Assembly: GCF_021432385.1 (NCBI RefSeq)
Contig: NZ_JAEACT010000004.1
Location: forward strand, 744,001 to 808,000
DNA: 64,000 bases
Direction: 5' to 3'
Origin: Clostridium hydrogenum
GTDB lineage: Bacteria; Bacillota; Clostridia; Clostridiales; Clostridiaceae
Shown here one piece after another: positions 1 to 8,721 of the stretch. The notes under the pieces were generated by a model. It saw nothing but the letters and a program-made list of their open reading frames with translations, did no database searches and was not told where the DNA came from. Made by a program: the position numbers and the translations under genes. The first letter of the stretch is position 1. Every line of letters starts with the position of its first letter.

Positions 1-130
1 CCATTCCTGAATGTATTGCTTCTGAAATTATACTTACAGAACCAGTTAAAACTCCAACTATTAACTTCAATACAATAAGGCTTGAATTAGATATTATAGA
101 AATCCTAGCTATCGACACTTTTCTATCCAT
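1..130 (-). CDS. Cation diffusion facilitator family transporter, N-terminal part only
   Basis: The window opens inside a leftward gene, of which the first 43 codons are present. The ATG at 128-130 follows a clear AGGAGG site. The visible N-terminus is a short basic leader (MDRK) followed by a hydrophobic segment containing SNSSLIVLKLIVG and then ISEAIHSG. This is the usual first membrane helix of the cation diffusion facilitator family, which exports Zn, Fe, Co or Mn ions across the cytoplasmic membrane by proton antiport. The metal-binding HxxxD helices lie outside the window, so the metal cannot be predicted. The family call rests on the N-terminal pattern only. Confidence 0.7.
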   Translation of the reverse strand, partial: MDRKVSIARISIISNSSLIVLKLIVGVLTGSVSIISEAIHSGM

Positions 131-287
131 AAAACTTCCTCCTATAATTAAGTTCTATCATATATACTTTCCTATAATCCCTTTATTATTTATTATTTTA
201 AGGACTCAAATTTTGTATTCTAAAACTAGAACTACTTTATATGATATATAAGCAAATAGTGCTTTTTAATATAATTTTGTAAATATA
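131..287. other. AT-rich intergenic stretch
   Basis: This gap lies between the cation transporter start and the terminator of the DUF2680 gene. It must hold the leftward promoter of the transporter, but no convincing -35/-10 pair was singled out. No coding sequence or clear repeat is visible. Confidence 0.4.
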
Positions 288-332
288 AAAAGGGCTATTA
301 CACTAAATTTTTATTTAATGTAATAGCTCTTA
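288..332 (-). terminator. Rho-independent terminator of the DUF2680 gene
   Basis: Read leftwards, the arms GAGCTATTACATTAAA and TTTAGTGTAATAGCCC pair around a short A/T loop and are followed by TTTTTATATTT. The hairpin lies just past the stop of the leftward secreted-protein gene. Confidence 0.85.
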
Positions 333-356
333 TTCAATTAATTATAATTACTCTAC

Positions 357-839
357 CTACTTATTCTCAGCATTAATATAGCAATTTGCTCCACCTCTAT
401 GATTGCCTCCTGACATTTGACCATTTCCTCTTCTAACACTGCCAGAAGTTCCATCACAATTATTTATGTTAGTATTTATATTTGCTTTTAAAGACTCTCC
501 CTGCTCTTTTGTAACCGAGCCTTTTTCCACTGCTGAATCAATAGCTTTTGATTTTTCTTCAATTAATGCTTTTCTAAATTCTTCAATAGACATGCCCTTA
601 CCCTTTGCTAAATCATACATAGTTTTTCCAGAATTCAATCCATCCGTTATTTCCTTATCTGTCATATGAAGCTTGTCCTTTAACACAGCTGAAACATAAT
701 CATATCCTCTCATTGAAGTTATTCTTCCAAGACCTTGTCCATGATTTTCAGTATTAGTTGTTGTTTCTGCATAAGCACTTACTCCTACACCAATCACAGC
801 TGTCATTGCAAAAGCTACTAATAATTTTTTAATTTTCAT
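357..839 (-). CDS. Secreted DUF2680-type small protein
   Basis: This 160-residue protein has an N-terminal signal peptide: basic MKIKK, a hydrophobic run to about residue 20, then a SAYA cleavage site. The mature part has a helical region (about residues 45-120) with the pattern MTDKEITDGLNSGKTMYDLA and EEFRKALIEEK, typical of DUF2680 proteins of clostridia. The tail (about 125-160) is rich in Gly, Asn and His with two Cys, which could bind metal. No enzymatic motif is seen. The gene is divergent from the two-component operon starting at 1109, and DUF2680 genes are often near such regulators, so it may be a target of that system; this is inference. The start has a GGGAGG site. Confidence 0.7.
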   Translation of the reverse strand: MKIKKLLVAFAMTAVIGVGVSAYAETTTNTENHGQGLGRITSMRGYDYVSAVLKDKLHMTDKEITDGLNSGKTMYDLAKGKGMSIEEFRKALIEEKSKAIDSAVEKGSVTKEQGESLKANINTNINNCDGTSGSVRRGNGQMSGGNHRGGANCYINAENK

Positions 840-934
840 TTTATATTTCCTCCCATTAATAATTGTTTTTTGTTTTGATAATACTATGATAAATCAATTG
901 GAATATTAAAAAGTGTCCTAATTGTGTTATCTTC

Positions 935-1032
935 AGATATACCAGTTCAACTACCAAAATCAATTTGCACCAAAATGCCTAGAAGACGGCATTTTGGTAC
1001 ACATAAATTTTAAATTTCACAATGGTATATCT
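935..1032. repeat. Family A palindromic element, copy A1
   Basis: The element is about 98 bp and bounded by the inverted ends AGATATACCA and TGGTATATCT. Its centre holds a second hairpin, CAAAATGCC and GGCATTTTG around an 8-base loop. Close relatives occur at 15827, 18592, 51538, 62468, 62571 and 62820. This copy lies in the divergent gap between the DUF2680 gene and the response regulator. Confidence 0.85.
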
Positions 1033-1059
1033 TTAATTACGTCACAATCATTTCACAAT
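1014..1059 (+). promoter_or_regulatory. Candidate response-regulator box with repeated TCACAAT
   Basis: TCACAAT occurs at 1017-1023, 1042-1048 and 1053-1059. The last two are spaced 11 bp, one helical turn, as is usual for paired OmpR/PhoB-type binding sites. They lie 50-90 bp upstream of the response-regulator start, so autoregulation is plausible. The first copy overlaps the end of repeat A1. Confidence 0.4.
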
Positions 1060-1108
1060 TGTAATTAACATGTATGCTACAATCTAATCAAAATTGAGAG
1101 GTGATGAA

Positions 1109-1801
1109 ATGAATAATTACATTTTAATTGCTGATGATAATATAGAAATAATTAAAATTTTAAAACCATATATAGAAAAAGCAGGATTCACTGTGGTTTT
1201 TGCACTTGATGGAGAAGGAGCATTATCAAAATTCAAACAATATAATCCTAATTTAATATTACTTGATATTATGATGCCTATAAAAGATGGAATTGAGGTT
1301 TGTACTAAGATTAGAGAACAATCAAACACACCAATAATAATGATTACAGCTAAAAGTGAAGATGCTGATAAAATTTTAGGATTAAATTCTGGGGCTGATG
1401 ACTATATTGTAAAACCTTTTAGTCCTGGAGAAGTAGTGGCAAGAATACATGCTGTTTTAAGGAGAATTTCTATACCGGAAAATAATAAATTATCCTTAAT
1501 TAAATATCCTCCTCTTGAAATCGATATTGATAATTACTCCGTGAAGTTAAATAACAAAAGCATTAACTTAACGAAAAAAGAAATTGAAGTTTTATGGATG
1601 CTTTCAAGTTCGCCAAATAAAATAGTTTCACGAAATGATTTGCTTGATAACATATGGGGAATGGACTACTTTGGAGATCCTAGAACAGTAGACACACATA
1701 TAAAAAGAATTAGGGCAAAGCTTGCTCTTGCTGGACAGTATAATTGGGATATCAAAACTATTTGGGGAATTGGATATAAATTCGAGGTGGAAGATGTTTA
1801 A
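1109..1801 (+). CDS. OmpR/PhoB-family response regulator
   Basis: This 230-residue protein has an N-terminal receiver domain (about 1-120) with the acidic pair D9-D10, the phosphoacceptor D53 in LLDIMMP and the conserved Lys in VKPFSP. A C-terminal winged helix (about 135-230) ends in GIGYKFE. It is a DNA-binding transcription regulator activated by phosphotransfer. The start was set at the ATG at 1109, preceded by GAGAGGTGAT, rather than the TTG at 1094 that lacks a site. Its last codons overlap the kinase ATG at 1794, so the two are translationally coupled. The divergent DUF2680 gene and its own operon are likely targets. Confidence 0.9.
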   Translation: MNNYILIADDNIEIIKILKPYIEKAGFTVVFALDGEGALSKFKQYNPNLILLDIMMPIKDGIEVCTKIREQSNTPIIMITAKSEDADKILGLNSGADDYIVKPFSPGEVVARIHAVLRRISIPENNKLSLIKYPPLEIDIDNYSVKLNNKSINLTKKEIEVLWMLSSSPNKIVSRNDLLDNIWGMDYFGDPRTVDTHIKRIRAKLALAGQYNWDIKTIWGIGYKFEVEDV

Positions 1802-3587
1802 AAAAAATATAACCTTTAAACTTACTGCTGGCTTTATAACAATCGTCATTATTTCAACACTCGTAATAGGTATTATTTCATTGAATATTTTTAAAAACAA
1901 TATATATTCTATAAAAAGAAACAATATGAAAAACCATGCTTTGGAAATCTCCAAAACTCTTAGTCCATATATGTCAAAAAACGCTAATAAAAAAGAATTT
2001 ATAGACATAATAAATTTAATAGATTCAATTGATAATGCTAAGCTTTGGATACTTGACTCAAATAAAAATATTGTAACTGCATCGGATAGAAAAAGCAGCG
2101 TTCTTACTTACATTAATGATATAGAGGTTAAAAATGCATATACTGCAATTATATCAAAAGCTCTAAGGTCCAAAGAAGCATATGATGAAATTTACAATCC
2201 CTATTACAAGCAGTACATGATGGCGATAACAGTTCCAATAAAAAATAGCAGTGGCAGCGTAATAGGCGCAGTAATTCTCAATTCTTCTTTGTATGATTTA
2301 TCAAATTCTATGGACAAATTTTTTATATATATAATTTTAGCTCTTTTAGTTGAAATGTTACTTGCAGGGCTCATGAGCTACTATTTTTCTAAAAATATAT
2401 CAAAGCCAATAAGAAAAATAAATTCCTCTGCCCTTGAACTTGCACGAGGTAATTACGGAATAAAAACAAACATATATAAAAAAGATGAAATTGGAGAATT
2501 ATCAAGTTCCTTTGATTTATTATCCTTAAAGCTTAAATATACAATCGGTAAACTTTTCGAAGAAAAAACTAAGTTAAACAACATATTGATAAGTATGAGT
2601 GAGGGGATTTTAGCTATAGATGGGGACTTTAACATTATAAATATCAATGCTTCTGCTAAAAAAATGCTTTGTATTAGTAATGAGGCAATCATTAAACAAA
2701 AACTCATTAAACTAAACATGCTTGAAGAATTTAAATTGGCCATAACCACTGATGCAAAAGCCTCTGTTATAAGAGAATACCAAAGCAAAGTATTAAATTT
2801 ATCCATATCCCCAATAAAAAGCAACCTAAAGGAAGTTATAGGGGGTGTTATCCTTATTCAAGATATAAGTGAAAAGGAAAAACTTGAACAACTTCGTAAA
2901 GACTTCATTTCAAATGTTTCCCATGAATTTAGAACACCTTTAACTGTTATAAAAGGGAATTTAGAATCAATTATAGACGGAATTACTGAACCAACTCAAA
3001 TAATAGATAATTGTTCCATACTCTTAAAAGAGGCAAATAGACTGGAAAGAATGGTAAAAGACCTACTTAATTTAAGCAGATTGAAAGCTGGAAAATTAGA
3101 AGTTCAGTTCTCTAAACTAGATGTGAATATGCTAATTAATGATACTCTTCGAAGTCTTAGAACTTTATTAAATAAAAAAAATATAAATCTAGAACTGTCA
3201 TTGCAGCCTGATTTACCACCCTTGTTTAACGATTACGACAAATTAAAACAACTACTTATAATATTCTTAGATAACGGAATTAAGTTTTCACCAAATAACG
3301 GGATTCTTAAGGTATCAACTTACTCAGATATCAAAGGTTTATATATAACTATTTGGGATAATGGAGTAGGTATACCACAAAATGAAATTGAATATTTGGG
3401 AGAAAAATTTTTCAAAGCTGATAAATCAAGGGCTTCAAATATTGAAGGTACTGGTCTTGGCCTTTCAATAGCAAAACGATTAGTAAAAGTTTTAAATGGA
3501 CAATTTACAATCGAGAGTAAACTAAAAAAAGGTACTAAAATAACTATTTCTTTTTACACTTTACAGAAAGATGAGGTGAGATTATGA
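1794..3587 (+). CDS. Membrane sensor histidine kinase
   Basis: The kinase has 597 residues. Helix one (about 11-33) and helix two (about 180-205) flank an extracytoplasmic sensor of about 145 residues. A HAMP linker, a PAS-like segment with IDGDFNIININ, the phosphoacceptor motif SNVSHEFRTPL and a HATPase domain with the N box (LDNGIKFSP), WDNGVGIP and GTGLGLSIA follow. It is the WalK/PhoR type that phosphorylates the preceding regulator. The ATG at 1794 overlaps the regulator's stop by several bases behind GAGGTGGAAG. The 3' end overlaps the next gene by ATGA. The sensed signal is unknown. Confidence 0.9.
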   Translation: MFKKNITFKLTAGFITIVIISTLVIGIISLNIFKNNIYSIKRNNMKNHALEISKTLSPYMSKNANKKEFIDIINLIDSIDNAKLWILDSNKNIVTASDRKSSVLTYINDIEVKNAYTAIISKALRSKEAYDEIYNPYYKQYMMAITVPIKNSSGSVIGAVILNSSLYDLSNSMDKFFIYIILALLVEMLLAGLMSYYFSKNISKPIRKINSSALELARGNYGIKTNIYKKDEIGELSSSFDLLSLKLKYTIGKLFEEKTKLNNILISMSEGILAIDGDFNIININASAKKMLCISNEAIIKQKLIKLNMLEEFKLAITTDAKASVIREYQSKVLNLSISPIKSNLKEVIGGVILIQDISEKEKLEQLRKDFISNVSHEFRTPLTVIKGNLESIIDGITEPTQIIDNCSILLKEANRLERMVKDLLNLSRLKAGKLEVQFSKLDVNMLINDTLRSLRTLLNKKNINLELSLQPDLPPLFNDYDKLKQLLIIFLDNGIKFSPNNGILKVSTYSDIKGLYITIWDNGVGIPQNEIEYLGEKFFKADKSRASNIEGTGLGLSIAKRLVKVLNGQFTIESKLKKGTKITISFYTLQKDEVRL

Positions 3588-3994
3588 TGATGCGGGGCCG
3601 CCATGTGGGTATTGGTTTTTATGGTTCATACATTTTGATATTTTTATTAATAATTATATTTATTCTAATTTTTTTAATTTTAAAAAATCAATCAAATGTA
3701 AATCCTTTTAAAGAAAAGCTCATTAATATACTTAAAGAAGAATATGCCTCAAGTGAAATTACCGCTGATGAATTTATTGAAAGGAAATCTATTATTGAAG
3801 ATGCTAAATACTCTAATTCTTACACCCCTATTCTTCTTGAAAGGTATGCTAACTGTTTAATTACTACCCAAGAATTTTTAAATATCAAAGCCGAAATTGA
3901 AAGTAATAAAAATAATGACTTAATATGTGAGCAGCTTGCAAAAGGCATTATTTCCTACAAAGAATTTAAATTAAACATGGAGGGAAACAAATGA
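3584..3994 (+). CDS. Membrane protein with three SHOCT-like motifs
   Basis: The 136-residue protein has one strongly hydrophobic helix (about 12-33) and a cytoplasmic part made of three similar helical units, each with an I/L-T/S-x-x-E-F/Y-type core: EITADEFIERK, LITTQEFLNIK and IISYKEFKLNM. These resemble the short C-terminal (SHOCT) domain, thought to act in oligomerisation. The gene is joined to the kinase by an ATGA overlap and to the next gene in the same way, so it belongs to the same operon. No catalytic motif is seen. A similar but smaller protein lies beside the second two-component pair at 36635. Confidence 0.65.
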   Translation: MMMRGRHVGIGFYGSYILIFLLIIIFILIFLILKNQSNVNPFKEKLINILKEEYASSEITADEFIERKSIIEDAKYSNSYTPILLERYANCLITTQEFLNIKAEIESNKNNDLICEQLAKGIISYKEFKLNMEGNK

Positions 3995-5127
3995 AAAATA
4001 ATAAATTTATAAAAAATTTCCGTTACATCTTGCTTGCAGTATTTTTAGTAATAATTACAATTGAAGCTTATCTTCATCAAGTACTTGGAGGCGGCAAAGC
4101 TCCATCTATACATGCTCTTTGTCCATACGGTGCATTAGAATCACTCTATGGTTTAATTTTCAGCGGAACCTTCATAGAAAAAATATTTTCTGGCACCCTT
4201 ATTCTTCTTATAATAACAGTATTACTATCATTAATTTTTAGAAGAAGCTTTTGTGGTCTCATTTGTCCCTTCGGTGCGCTTCAAGAATTCTTTGGTGCAA
4301 TTGGTAAAAAGATATTTAAAAAGAGATTCATTATTCCCCAAAATGTAGACAAGCCTTTAAGATATATTAAATATGTAATTTTAATAGCGACTCTATATTT
4401 TGCATTTAAGACTTCAGGTTTGTGGGTGAACACTTATGACCCTTGGGCTGCATATGGGCATATTTCTGAAGGCATAGAAACACTTACTGGAGAATATCTA
4501 ATTGCATCCATAATACTCATAATTATTTTAATTGGTTCTTTATTATATGATAGATTCTTTTGTAAATACCTTTGTCCTATGGGTGCCTTTTATGGATTAA
4601 TTTCAAAATTAAGTCCATCAAAAATTGTAAGAAATGAAGACACTTGTGTTAACTGCGGTTTATGCAACAAAAATTGCCCTGTTAATATTAAAGTTTCAGA
4701 GCTTAAAGAAGTTAAATCTGCTGAATGTATTAGCTGCCAAAAATGCATACTTTCTTGTCCTAAAAATAATACATTACAATTTAAAGTTAAAAATAAATCT
4801 ATTAAACCTTTATACGTTGTACTCCTTGTAGTTTTATTATTCTTTGGAAGCATAGGTACGGCTAAATTTACTGGGATATACCAAGATACACCTCAAAAAA
4901 TAACTTCAGAAACAAAACTAACACCTGAAGAAATAAAAGGCTACATGACTTTAGAGGAAGTATCTCAAGGTTTAAAAATCAGCTTAGATACTCTATACCA
5001 AAAACTTAATATACCTAAATCTGTATCTAAAAATACTAAGTTTAAAGAAATAAAAAACTTTGCTCCAGAATTTGAAGTTGAAGAAGCTAGGGAAATATTA
5101 AAAAACAGAGTAGAGAGTAAAGAGTAG
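3991..5127 (+). CDS. NapH/CcoG-like 4Fe-4S polyferredoxin membrane protein
   Basis: The protein has 378 residues. Five or so membrane helices carry the NapH/NosR-type motifs FCGLICPFGALQEF and CKYLCPMGAFYG. A cytoplasmic pair of 4Fe-4S ferredoxin motifs follows (CVNCGLCNKNCP and CISCQKCILSCP, about residues 215-255), then one more helix and a C-terminal domain with EEVSQGLKI. Family members pass electrons between the membrane and redox partners. The ATG overlaps the preceding stop (ATGA) behind GGAGGG. The last residues RVESKE and the stop are encoded by the heptad repeats of element B1, so the C-terminus appears to have been replaced or extended by the repeat. Confidence 0.8.
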   Translation: MKNNKFIKNFRYILLAVFLVIITIEAYLHQVLGGGKAPSIHALCPYGALESLYGLIFSGTFIEKIFSGTLILLIITVLLSLIFRRSFCGLICPFGALQEFFGAIGKKIFKKRFIIPQNVDKPLRYIKYVILIATLYFAFKTSGLWVNTYDPWAAYGHISEGIETLTGEYLIASIILIIILIGSLLYDRFFCKYLCPMGAFYGLISKLSPSKIVRNEDTCVNCGLCNKNCPVNIKVSELKEVKSAECISCQKCILSCPKNNTLQFKVKNKSIKPLYVVLLVVLLFFGSIGTAKFTGIYQDTPQKITSETKLTPEEIKGYMTLEEVSQGLKISLDTLYQKLNIPKSVSKNTKFKEIKNFAPEFEVEEAREILKNRVESKE

Positions 5128-5292
5128 AGTGTAGAGTGAATGTTGATTTTTCTCCGCTTACGCTGCGAAAAATCTTAAAACTTAATGACAACGCAATTGC
5201 GTTGTAAGTGGCATTTAGTGAAGCTGAATACTTAAGCTCTAAGATTTACCTAGGTAAAGCAAAAGTTAAATCATCCTTCACTCTACTCTTCT
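5105..5292 (+). repeat. Family B heptad-armed element, copy B1
   Basis: The left arm is a run of AGAGTAG-like heptads (from about 5107) and the right arm its inverse (CACTCTACTCTTC, to about 5291). Between them lies the shared core with TTTTTCTCCGCTTACG, a perfect CAACGCAATTGCGTTG palindrome and AAGATTTACCT. The same architecture recurs at 20888, 36361, 37208, 52602 and 57400. The left arm overlaps the 3' end of the polyferredoxin gene. Confidence 0.85.
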
Positions 5293-5353
5293 TTTAGTTC
5301 TCAATGTTTAAAAATTGCGGTTAGATATTTTTTATTGCGACAGTCTCATTGCT

Positions 5354-6337
5354 TTACAATGTTTTTTCGAAACTTGTTAGTAGTTTTATCGCATTGAATT
5401 GTTTACCTGTACACTCAGCTGTAATTGCAATAACTAATTCTTTGTCAGGTATGCAGCAAATAATATTTCCACCATCTCCAATAGCCGAGTATAAAAGACC
5501 ATTATCCTCTTTTAACCACCATAAGTAGCCATACTTTAATGTGAATTTGTTAAATTTTGCTTCTGAATGAGCAGTTATTGTTTCATCAATCCATGCTTTA
5601 GGAATAACCTGTTCTCCGTTCCAAATACCTTGCTTTAAATATAAAAGTCCAAATCTAACCATATCTCTTGGTGTTAAAGTAATTCCCCATCCACCTGTAG
5701 AATTTCCTTTTGGATCCTTTACCCAACCTCTTAGTTTTTCTCCAAATAAATCATCACACCTAAAACCTTTCATTGGATAATCTGGGATTTCTCGCATTCC
5801 TATTAACCTAAATAAATTTTCATTAGCAAATTCACGGGCAGATTTTCCTGTACTTCGGGTAATTATTGCAGAAAGCAGGTGAACTCCTTCAGAAGAATAT
5901 TTAAAATCTCCAATTTTTCCCCCTTGCCCCAAACCATCAAGGGTGTATTTTATCCAATCTGGTTGTCTGCACAATCTATCAAAAGGCTCATGCCAATTTT
6001 TAAAAGGATATGGAGCAGTCATTGTAAGAAGATGACGTATAGTTATTGCCCGTTTTTGCACTTCACTATGGTCATAAACATATTCAGGAAAAAAATCCAG
6101 CACCCTTTGATTCACACTCTTAATGTATCCTTTGTCTATTGCAATGCCAATTAGAGCAGATACAATACTTTTTGTCACAGACGCCACATGCAAGGCATCT
6201 TCAGAATCATAACCATTATAATATTTTTCAAAGATAATATTTCCTTTATGCAAAACCACTATTCCGTTTATATTTTTATATTCTATACTTATTATATCTT
6301 CAAGTTCCGAAAGCTTTTTCTGATTTATATCTTCCAT
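5354..6337 (-). CDS. Serine hydrolase of the class C beta-lactamase/esterase family
   Basis: The 327-residue protein has the catalytic S-x-x-K motif SVTK at residues 53-56 and a YSS (Y-x-N/S type) motif near residue 147. It is shorter than a true AmpC enzyme and has no signal peptide, so it is more likely a cytoplasmic esterase, amidase or peptidase-like member than a periplasmic lactamase. The ATG overlaps the stop of the UvrA-like gene by one base (TAATG), so the two are co-transcribed. Its substrate is unknown. Confidence 0.8.
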   Translation of the reverse strand: MEDINQKKLSELEDIISIEYKNINGIVVLHKGNIIFEKYYNGYDSEDALHVASVTKSIVSALIGIAIDKGYIKSVNQRVLDFFPEYVYDHSEVQKRAITIRHLLTMTAPYPFKNWHEPFDRLCRQPDWIKYTLDGLGQGGKIGDFKYSSEGVHLLSAIITRSTGKSAREFANENLFRLIGMREIPDYPMKGFRCDDLFGEKLRGWVKDPKGNSTGGWGITLTPRDMVRFGLLYLKQGIWNGEQVIPKAWIDETITAHSEAKFNKFTLKYGYLWWLKEDNGLLYSAIGDGGNIICCIPDKELVIAITAECTGKQFNAIKLLTSFEKTL

Positions 6338-8685
6338 TACAGATACCTCCCCGTTATAGATTTTGAGTTTTCCTTTAATGCCTTTGGAGAACCTTCTGCA
6401 ATAATATATCCGCCATTTTGTCCTCCTTCTGGACCAAGTTCAACAATCCAATCACAGTTCTTTAGGACTTCTATATTATGTTCAATGACGATAACAGAAT
6501 TTTCCTTTTCTATAAGCTCATCCAATAACTCAATAAGCTTTGCTGTATCATATAAACTAAGTCCTGTAGTTGGTTCATCAAGCACATAAAGAATGTTGCC
6601 TTTTCTCCTTTTAGAAAGCTCCTTTGCAAGTTTAATTCTTTGAGCCTCACCACCACTTAAGGTAGGTGCTGGCTGACCTAATTTTATATATCCCATGCCA
6701 ATTTTCTCTAATACCTCTAAAGCTTTTACTATACTTAAGTTATCTTGAAAAAATTTTACTGCTTCAGACACAGTCATTTCTAGGATATCATAAATATTTT
6801 TATATCTGTATTTAATAGATAAAGCCTCAGTATTAAACCTTTTTCCCTGACATTCCGTGCAAATTTTATTTATGCTTAAATTACTTGTAAGCCAAATTTT
6901 TTCAAAGCCGCTTCCGCCGCATTTAGCACAAGCTCCTTTTGAGTTGAAGGAAAAATGACCAGCAGTAAATTTTCGTTTCACCGCTTCTCCCTCTGAGGCA
7001 AGCAGTATACGTATTTTATCTAGTATACCTATATAAGAGGCAGGAGTTGAATTCATGTTTTTACCAATTGGCGCCTGCGAAATTTCTGCATACCCAGCTA
7101 TATGCTCCATGCCCTCTAACCTATCCGTTCTACCACTATTAAAATAGCTTCTAATAAGCGGGAGTAGCGTATCTGATATAAGCGAACTTTTGCCACAGCC
7201 TGATTTTCCAGCTATTCCAACCATAGCTCCTAAAGGCACAGTTACTGTTACGTTATTAAGATTATTTGTGTTTGCATTTCTAATAGTCAAACTTTTTCTT
7301 TCTTTATCATTTTTAATATTTTGATATGTTTTTCTTTTTGGCATACTAATTTTTCCTGAAAGATACTGACCAGTAATTGACTCCTTAGCTTTAAGCAAAC
7401 CTTCTAAATTGCCTTGATATACTAATTGACCACCAAAATTGCCTGCTTTAGGTCCAATATCAATAATGTGCTCTGCCATTTTGATTGCATTTTTATCGTG
7501 TTCTACTATAATAACTGTATTGCCTAATTCCTTTAATTCTTTAATTGCCTTCAAGGTTTCTAGCTTTTCAGCTTCATGTAAGCCTGCTGTAGGCTCGTCA
7601 AGTACATAAATTAGTGAATTTAGCTTTGACTCTAGATGTGAATTTAGAAAAAGTCTTTGGATTTCACCGCCGCTCAAAGTTGACATTTCCCTGTATAAGC
7701 TTAAGTGACCTAATCTAAATTTTATTAAATGATTTGTTTTTGCTAATATATCTTTAAGTAGATTTTCACCAAATTGTGTTAATGTCCTCTGCTTTAAGAA
7801 AGCTTCAAGAAAATTTTGCAGCTCTGAAATTGTCATTTTTCCAAGTTCACCAATATGCTTCCCATTTAGAAAAACTCTACGTGCCTCTTCGCCAACTCGA
7901 AAACCATGACAAGCTGAACAATCAGTCATAGTATAGTTGCCAGCTAAATCTTCACCCTTATCATAACGACTTTGAAAAGCCCTTATTAAACAGTAACTTC
8001 GCTTTCCATTTTCATACTGACCATAGACTACTTCATTTCTAACTTCTTCTGGCAGCTTCCAAAATGGCATTAAAAAATACTCTTGAAACCTTTTCCTAAG
8101 CAGTTTCATAAAGCCTTGTGTAACTTTAGCGCTATAAAAAACCTGTTCTAGAGTTGTTTCCTTGTCTGGAACTAGTTTTTCAAGCTTAATTTCAAAATAT
8201 GCTCCGCGGCCAGAACACTTCATGCACATTCCCTCTGAAGAATTGTATGAAAAATAACTTGGCTTTAACCTTTCCTCTTCATTTCCGCAAGTTTTACAAA
8301 TAAGCTTATTATCTACTGGAGTGCCACAAGAAGAACAGATTATTTGACCTTCCCCTGCATAAAGTAATGCAAGCATATTAATAATTCCAGTTCTTGATCC
8401 TACTGTTGACCGAGGGTTACTTTGCCTAAGAATATTTTGCTGAACTGCTATGGTAGGACCTAACCCTTCAATACTGTCAAACTTGCTCTCGTTATCAATT
8501 TCATTAAGTATACCTAGTGCTTTAAGATATTGTTTGCGACCTTCTTCAAATACAATGTCAAATGCAAGGCTAGATTTACCAGAGCCGCTGACGCCTGATA
8601 CAACTACAAGCTTATTTTTAGGAATACATACATTTATATTTTTTAGATTATGAGCTCTTGCTCCATGAATTTTTATTTCTTTCAT
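6337..8685 (-). CDS. Shortened UvrA-like ABC ATPase (UvrA2 type)
   Basis: This 782-residue protein has two ABC ATPase halves: Walker A GVSGSGKSS near residue 32 and GKSGCGKSS near 490, with signatures LSGGEIQRL and LSGGEAQRI. It also has zinc-type Cys pairs (CSSCG, CKTCG, CMKCSGRG, CSACHG, CAKCGGSGF, CTECQG). Canonical UvrA has about 940 residues. Here the segment after STVGSRTGI goes directly to the zinc region, so the UvrB-binding insertion appears to be missing. Such paralogues are linked to DNA-binding drug tolerance or uncertain repair roles rather than classic nucleotide excision repair. It is followed without a gap by a serine hydrolase gene. Confidence 0.85.
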   Translation of the reverse strand: MKEIKIHGARAHNLKNINVCIPKNKLVVVSGVSGSGKSSLAFDIVFEEGRKQYLKALGILNEIDNESKFDSIEGLGPTIAVQQNILRQSNPRSTVGSRTGIINMLALLYAGEGQIICSSCGTPVDNKLICKTCGNEEERLKPSYFSYNSSEGMCMKCSGRGAYFEIKLEKLVPDKETTLEQVFYSAKVTQGFMKLLRKRFQEYFLMPFWKLPEEVRNEVVYGQYENGKRSYCLIRAFQSRYDKGEDLAGNYTMTDCSACHGFRVGEEARRVFLNGKHIGELGKMTISELQNFLEAFLKQRTLTQFGENLLKDILAKTNHLIKFRLGHLSLYREMSTLSGGEIQRLFLNSHLESKLNSLIYVLDEPTAGLHEAEKLETLKAIKELKELGNTVIIVEHDKNAIKMAEHIIDIGPKAGNFGGQLVYQGNLEGLLKAKESITGQYLSGKISMPKRKTYQNIKNDKERKSLTIRNANTNNLNNVTVTVPLGAMVGIAGKSGCGKSSLISDTLLPLIRSYFNSGRTDRLEGMEHIAGYAEISQAPIGKNMNSTPASYIGILDKIRILLASEGEAVKRKFTAGHFSFNSKGACAKCGGSGFEKIWLTSNLSINKICTECQGKRFNTEALSIKYRYKNIYDILEMTVSEAVKFFQDNLSIVKALEVLEKIGMGYIKLGQPAPTLSGGEAQRIKLAKELSKRRKGNILYVLDEPTTGLSLYDTAKLIELLDELIEKENSVIVIEHNIEVLKNCDWIVELGPEGGQNGGYIIAEGSPKALKENSKSITGRYL

Positions 8686-8721
8686 TAATTCACCCCATTT
8701 GCAAGAGTAAAGGCAGGCGTA

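Noticed and set aside
4590..4853. Opposite-strand frame within the polyferredoxin gene
   Set aside because: Shadow of the cysteine-rich coding region; no ribosome site.
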